64,000 nt of DNA from Rhinopomastus cyanomelas (lineage: Eukaryota; Chordata; Aves; Bucerotiformes; Rhinopomastidae), in the NCBI GenBank assembly GCA_013400115.1, contig VXBP01007508.1, forward strand, positions 620,001 through 684,000, written 5' to 3'. Of this stretch, positions 58,101 through 64,000 are shown piece by piece. Each line of letters starts with the position of its first letter. Position 1 is the first letter of the stretch. The translations under genes and the position numbers were made by a program. Under the pieces are notes generated by a model. It did not search any database, was not told where the DNA came from, and saw only the letters and a list, made by a program, of their open reading frames with translations.

Positions 58101-61079
58101 GAGCAGAGTGGCGCTCCGTGACTTCGGTCCTCAGTGCCGGAGGCAGCCCAGCGCTGTCCTGAGGCTGCACCAGGCACAGAGCCAGACTGCAATACCTCTG
58201 GCTCTACCCCAGCAGGGAGACTGTCAGTATGAGGTGACAGCCACTGCAATGGCAGAAAACACTTAAGTGCTTTAGGTGACCAGGATGTGACGATCAGAAG
58301 TGCCCTGTGGTAATGAGGCCCAAAAGGAGACCTGTGCCCCCATGACAGTGTCCCATTGCTTGTCTCCCACAGCAGGCTCATCTCAGCAGGTTGCCTCCAT
58401 GACATACACCTGCACAGACCACAGGTCTCCCATCTCCATGCACCCTTGTACTCTGCAGCTCCTGAGCACTGGTCCTTGAAAACTCTAGCTGCCATGTGTT
58501 AGGACAGTTGGCTACAGACCCATTCCTAAGAGACAGCAGTGTTTCCTCTTCATCCACATGCGGCCCATGGAAGGGTCGTGGCTGTGGGTGGGGCTCGTTG
58601 CCATCTCCCCTCCAGCTGGGCTTTCCTCTCACACTTTCTGCTGCCTGCAGTCTGGAGGAATGAGTCTTTGCCCTCTTCTCCCAAACCCTTCATTGCACCT
58701 ATGTTTTGGGAAAATTCCCTTGTTAAGGTGCTGGTGTTGTACCCAGAAAAACCTTGGCTGATGACTAATGAAGGTGATTCCCTTCACTTTCCTCCCAGGT
58801 CTCCGCAGTTCCCACTTGCTTCTACCCATGGACAGTTCCATTAATCAATGTGCCGATTGAACAAGCTCAGGCTCTGTGCTGGCACAACAGCATGAGAGCT
58901 GTCAGCTTTGTTCTTCGCTGACAGCCCACCAGGTGAGCTCAGTCATCTGCAAGATGCTTTACTCTTGCACCAGAAAGTCCATCCCGTGGTCGTGTCCTGG
59001 CTGTGTTGTACCTGGCACCTGGCAGTCACGCAAAATCACTGCTGCTCTTGGTCGTTGCTCTGTCCTTTCTCTCAGTATGTGGGTGAGATTTCTTTCAGGG
59101 TGCTGGGAAGTTGTGACAGCTGCTGTGGAGGGGCTGAGTGATGGCAGTGGGATGGCTGCAGGAACCCTGTAGCAGAGCTGGGCTGGCACAGCTAGCAAAA
59201 GGGAAGAAGAGGTGCGTACAGGAGGCGAGAGATAGTGAGAAAAGGCTCAAAATTTTTGGATAGAAAGAGGGTCCTATTTGAAGCTGATATGTGCCAACAA
59301 GGCTTAGGAGTGCAAACTGGAGCAATTGAAGCCCTGCAGTTCACAGCAGGAGAAAATACATTCCAAGCCAGTGCTGCAAGGCCAGTGTGGTGTATTCTCT
59401 ATGGCCAGGAAAATTATTCTACTGTTCTCTCCCACAGGACAAGTCCAACTGCCATGGTGAGCAATTCACTGCCAGGTTTTTCCAGCACAGCTCTGTCACA
59501 GAGAAGGTCAGGCCGGTTCAGCCTGCAAACTCCCAGTGTTTTTTCCTTGGCAGCCCTTGCTCTGGGACTGTAAAGCTGCCAGTCTAAGCCTGGCCTGCCA
59601 GTGGTCTCTGCTGCCTCGGCTGCCTTTCACAGTGTGCCTGGACGCAGACTGATCCTTGTTTGAAAGTCAGGCTTCACCATCCCCTCAAGGTCTGCCTAGC
59701 CTGAGGGCTTTGGTGGCTCCCCAGCAGTTTGCAGCCAGCCCATGGGAGGGTGATCCCCATGTTCCTGACACCTCAGAGTAGCAGCAAGCCCCACTTGCTA
59801 GAAAAAGAATAACACGAGACTCCCCTGGCAGCTTTTCTCTGGGCAATGCCCTGCTGCAGAGGGGTCAGCCCCATGCCAACCTGCTGCTGTAGGAAGCAGG
59901 AGTGCGACTGGCGGCTGCGGTTTCCCGCACAACTGCTTTCCCAGCCGAGATTGCAGGGCTGGAGTAATGAGTTCCCCAGCCCTCAGAAGAGAGGAGAGCA
60001 CCGCAGAGCCGGTGGGGCTTCCAGGGAAGGAAATCCCAGCGCCTCACAAGCTCCACATAATCACAGGCAGCAAGGAGCAGGAAGCACTTGTTAGGAAGGG
60101 GCAAGGAAATGGAGCCACTGCCCTGACCAGAACATACTTTTTAGGACCGGAAGGTGGGAGTAGGAAGGCGTAAAAGCACTTTGAGCTTTTGCAGAGGGTT
60201 GCAAAGGGCAAAGGGCAAGAGGAGAGGGGACAAATACCAACGCGGTGCTCAAGCTGGGGGCAGCCAGCGTGTGCGTGCCAGGGATGGGTCTTCACGGTGG
60301 AGCTGCTAATTAAATGAGAGGCTCGTCTCCATGCCTCTTAGGTTAGCTCAGCAGGGATATTGCAAAAGCAAATTCCTCCCAGCAAGTGTAATTAGGGGGC
60401 CGGAATTCCTCTAGTTCCTCGTCCTCCCTGCGAATCCTGCTAAAGCCATCAGGTGAGGACACAGGGTGAGGGACGAACATGCGAGTCCTGTGCAATAACA
60501 TCTGCCCTCCTGGCATGGCAAGGATTTTGCATCAGGGCTAACCATTTGTCTCTCTGATTATTCCAGGGTGGACAATAGTCGTTGAACAAAACAAGCTCCC
60601 TCTCTGGGCTGGGTTGCAAGGCTGCTTCCCTCAGGTCAGCCTGCTTGTGTAGGAGGTGGAAAGAGGACTGCAAGACGTCTGGGCAGAACACCAGCAGCTC
60701 CCAGCTCACAGGATTAGAGACACGTCCACACACAGCCGTCTTAGATGGTGCTGCTGAACTGTCAGCTATCTGCCTCATCTTCCTTGTCAAGGGGCATGTG
60801 GCTCTAACTCAGCACATTGCTGCGGCAAAATGTTTTGGGGCCACCTGGCACATCGTGGCATGTGCTGCCTGTGCAAGCAAAGGAGGATCTCACACGGAGA
60901 TGTCTCACCTGGTACTGGGAGTCTCAAGGTACCTCTGGAAACGCAAATACAATGGGAGTGATGTGGTGTGGGTGCAAGGGGAGAGCCCAAGGCTAGCCAA
61001 AGGGGATGGAGGGCACGGATGGAGGCTGAGGAGCTGGGAGAGGAAAAATGGGGGAGGAGAAAGGGTGAGCCTGGGACCT

Positions 61080-61320
61080 TAAAGAGCAATTAGTCAAAGC
61101 TGAATTGTTTTTCTAAACTCTTAATGAAAACAAAGAGCGGGGCATGGCCCAGATGGTGCCAGGGGATCAAATAAATGTCGCACTCAGGAAGCAGCTGCTA
61201 CTGGGAATGTTTCCTGCCAGCCCTGCTGCTGCTCACAGCCACTTTTATTATTTGCTATTTTTCAAGACTGCAGCTGGGGTTTCCCTCCAGCTGTGTGGAA
61301 ATGTGCTTAACGCTGGTCCA
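61080..61320. promoter_or_regulatory. CNE-like block, upstream flank
   Basis: The block contains CAATTAG, CTTAATGAAAAC, a CAGATG E-box (61151-61156) and TTTTATTATTTGC over 240 bp. A neighbouring TAATTAAATGAG motif at 60308 may belong with it. Confidence 0.22.
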
Positions 61321-63111
61321 CACCAATAAGCAAAGAGCCTGCTAGGGCTCATCCCTGGCTGGTGGCTGTGGGCACCCTCAGGGCAGGCAGCCTCCTTGCC
61401 CAGTCCTGCCATTTGCCTGGCAAACCCTCTGATGGAATAGTCTTGTCCTCTGGCTGTTAACCAGCCTAGTCCAGCACCATCCCTGGCTTGTGTGTTGTGT
61501 GCCTTTTTCGTGATAGAGTTTTATTCAAGGGCAGTGACTTGTTTCCCTGCCCAACTAAAGTGTCTTCCATTGGGGGTTCAACATGTCCCTGCTCTGTATG
61601 GTTGGTGTCATTGACCATAGATCAAGAAGTTTGGCCAAAATGAATATTTTGATTGCTGTTTTCGTTTGCCTGCTGTTTTCTGGAGCTGGGTAGGGTTTTT
61701 TTTTTACTGTAATCCCAAAGGCTAAAATACTCTTCTCTTTGGAAAAAATACAAATCACAACTAAAGCAAAGTTCCCCCAAATCCAGCAGTGGGGATTTTT
61801 AAAGTGTCAAAGCCAGCTGTATTAACTTGCTAGTTATGAGCTGGCAGCTATGGGATTGCTCAGCCTGAGAGCTGGCAAAAGCTAGCTGAGAAGGGATGTG
61901 TGGACCAAGCAGATCACAGATGCTGGTGTCCCTTTGGTGGAAGTGATGGCGGCCAAATGGAGAGGGATGGTGCTCTGTCCCCATGCTGGCTGGTCACATC
62001 CAGTCCACCAGCAGCTCACCAGAACATGAGACCTGACTGTTTCGTGCCCACTTCTCTATGCACATCAGTCATGATAGCTCAGATTGTGGCAGCCCACAGG
62101 TTTTCTGGGATTTCTGAGGCCCCTGAGAATGTGTGTGCAAAGAGCTGACCTGGTAGAGAAAAGGGCTCATTGGTGCTACCACAGAGGGAAAGAGCATAAC
62201 GTGAGCTCAACCTCTAATCAGCCAGTGGAGGCTCTACTTGAGGCTGCACTTTTGTGGCACAAAAAGGTTGGAAAGCTGATTTTGTAGGGTGACTGCTCCC
62301 AGACTTCTAAGCAGGCTGCTTCACTGCTCAGGGACAGTAGGTCCATGAGCTTCCAAGTCAGTGGAAGGAGCTGGGCAAAAAGGAGTTGCCATGGAATAGT
62401 CAGCACCAGCTCAGATAGTGCAGGAGACTACCATGTGCCTGGGGTCCAATGCACCAGTAGGGCAGGACCCTTGCTATTGAGCCATGTCCCAGGAGATTGA
62501 TTCCAGCCAAACCATCGGCTCTAGTGGCCGTGACAAGTCAGAAGTGCCTGCTTGAGGGTTTTAGGCTGGGTCGGGGTGGGGGGGACTGTTTCCCGGCTGT
62601 GTTGGTCAAGGCTTTGCCAACTCGTACTGGACACACCACTCCCCTGCCCGTCATCGCGTGTCCCGGGGTTTGCGATTACGTCCTCAGAGCTGTTTGATCC
62701 GCTGAAATCACAACTGATCAAAGGGGCAGTTTACGAGAACAAAACACTGGGTGACTTCCTCTGGCGGTGCCAGAGGCAGCCCTTCAGAGGCAAGATACAA
62801 GACAAGAAGAAATCTTTTAACTGCTGCGTTTCTTGCTTCCAGAGAGAGCTGCTTCGGTGAGGTGGCCCAGGTAACAGCCAAGCAGCAAGCACTTGTTTTC
62901 TGAACACAACATATATAAATTCTGGTGGATGACCTTGAATGTCCACGCCAAAGCATGCACACATATTTAAATAAAGTGAAGGTTCTTGCATTTCCAGGCT
63001 CGTGAGCTGGAACAGGCTTGGCTGAAAAGCAAAAGCCCTCAGTCACTCATCAATTGAAAAGTTCAACATTTGGGTCAGGTTTGGGGTTTGCACCTCATTT
63101 GAAAGGGGGAA

Positions 63112-63263
63112 ACGATAGAGTCTCCTTCACTGGTGACGTTTAAGACCCGCCTGGATGTGTTCCTGTGTGACTTGGTCTAGGTGATCCTCCTGTGGTGGGG
63201 GGATTGGACTAGATGATCTTTTGAGGTCCCTTCCAACCCCTAATGATTCTATGATTCTATGAT
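63112..63263 (+). mobile_element. CR1 LINE 3'-end fragment with octamer tail
   Basis: The fragment matches the CR1 3' region from the GAGTCTCCTTCA block through CCCGCCTGGATG, TTGGACTAGATGATC and GGTCCCTTCCAACCCC, ending in two to three ATTCTATG-type units. It is a 5'-truncated insertion of about 150 bp, better preserved than the copy near 1 kb. It supports an avian genome. Confidence 0.92.
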
Positions 63264-64000
63264 AGCAAAAGTGGTAGCAAAAAAAGCATTTGCCCATCAG
63301 CTATGATCACCCTATTCCCTCTGGTGGGATGTTTCTTTTGACAAACGTTTTGGTTGTTACCATAGGATTTAACTTTTGTCACTTGGATGAGGAAGAATCA
63401 GGCAGCTAACGATGGCTCTTATGCAGAAATAACTTGCAGCAGTGGCCAGATATTGCCCTCCTGCCTCAGACACAGAAAGTGCCACCAGCATGGGAAGAGG
63501 CTCATCCTGGTTAGGTGCTGCATGGCTGGATTTCAGCGGCAGACTCCTCTGTGGTTCTTACGCTGGTGACCCGCCAAAGCTTCCTGACTCTTCTTGGCCT
63601 ATATAGTGAACTGGAAGACATGCTGCTGAACAGGAACCATGCTGAGCATCGTTTCTAGAATCTGGAGGTACCCTCTAGGATGGTTGCACCAACTGTGATG
63701 GTCTCAGGAGTGGATGAGATGGGCTTTTTAAATGGACTGTGTAGGAGCAACCACCACTCTGTAGGGAGCTCAAGTAGGGTTTCAGAGCAGGAGTCCTGTA
63801 AGGGACATTTTTCTGCTGGTCCATGTATTACCAGAACATGAAGCTGCTGAAAATTGAATCAGTCCCATTGCACAGGAGTGGGAGGAGATGGGCAGAGAGT
63901 GGAAAGTCACCAGGTGGTGGGAAGCATTAAAAAGGGCTGGGCAGAAGGGTGCTCCCCATCCGCCTTTCATAATCTGGAAAAAACCTGCTCCCCAGGTAGA

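Larger units (their letters stand above)
39300..64000. other. Non-coding flank upstream of GATA2
   Basis: No recognisable coding exon is present on either strand. RPN1 lies on this side in mammals; none of the open frames matches ribophorin I. Supported contents are the GATA clusters at 40.3, 41.2-41.5 and 43.2 kb, the CNE-like blocks, a pyrimidine-rich run at about 53450-53482, modest CpG enrichment at 57.8-58.15 kb and the CR1 fragment. The stretches 44-48.6, 51-54.9 and 55.2-60.3 kb show only ordinary unique sequence with short random open frames. Confidence 0.65.

Noticed and set aside
62552..62860. 102-codon plus-strand frame near the right edge, considered as an RPN1 or other exon
   Set aside because: Its residues do not resemble ribophorin I or any other family I know, and no splice signals frame it convincingly.
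1..64000. Search for a novel multi-gene system (defence, mobile or biosynthetic)
   Set aside because: The window is vertebrate single-gene regulatory landscape. Apart from GATA2, no open frame carries a recognisable domain, and no operon-like or element-like organisation is present.

Overview
The window reads as bird nuclear DNA. The one gene I can recognise encodes a protein with the exon lengths and residues expected of avian GATA2. Two CR1 LINE 3' ends sit near the window edges, and the right-hand one ends in the ATTCTATG-type octamer tail typical of birds. I cannot name the species. No bacterial genes, CRISPR array, retroviral genes or credible tRNA/rRNA genes are present.

Layout. 1-21.5 kb is non-coding flank downstream of the gene. 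It holds a degraded CR1 end, a ~40-bp minisatellite (11.79-12.06 kb), a CpG-rich island (16.4-17.1 kb), a CTCF-like motif (17.67 kb), AT-rich blocks that look like conserved non-coding elements (4.7-5.2 and 19.1-19.65 kb) and four plus-strand segments with exon-like splice signals but no recognisable protein. 21.5-39.3 kb is GATA2 on the minus strand: five coding exons (23868-24167, 24986-25111, 28022-28167, 30837-31436, 32126-32354). They join in phase to a 1401-nt CDS for 466 residues plus a stop, with no frameshift or premature stop. The 3' UTR runs to about 21.5 kb. Two candidate non-coding first exons precede exon 2: a proximal one ending at 33129 (general promoter, 1G-like) and a distal one ending at 38975 (1S-like). 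The promoter half of the gene lies in a CpG-rich domain of about 30.3-40.9 kb. Two short N gaps (33199-33223 and 39208-39209) fall in or beside the two candidate first exons. 39.3-64 kb is upstream flank with no recognisable gene. It holds GATA-motif clusters at about 1.1, 2.0 and 3.9 kb from the distal promoter, further AT-rich CNE-like blocks and a well-preserved CR1 3' end at 63.1 kb.

How it fits together. GATA2 is a dose-sensitive zinc-finger regulator controlled by two promoters and by GATA/E-box/ETS elements that include autoregulatory sites. The most interesting signals are regulatory. One is an intronic GATA-ETS element with the exact 8-bp spacing of the mammalian +9.5 E-box-GATA composite, but with an E-box differing by one base. 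Another is a GATA cluster at the distance expected for the -3.9 kb site. The lack of recognisable transposons between 1.1 and 63.1 kb also fits a developmental regulatory domain. I found no previously undescribed protein system. Statements about conservation are inference, because no alignment could be run.
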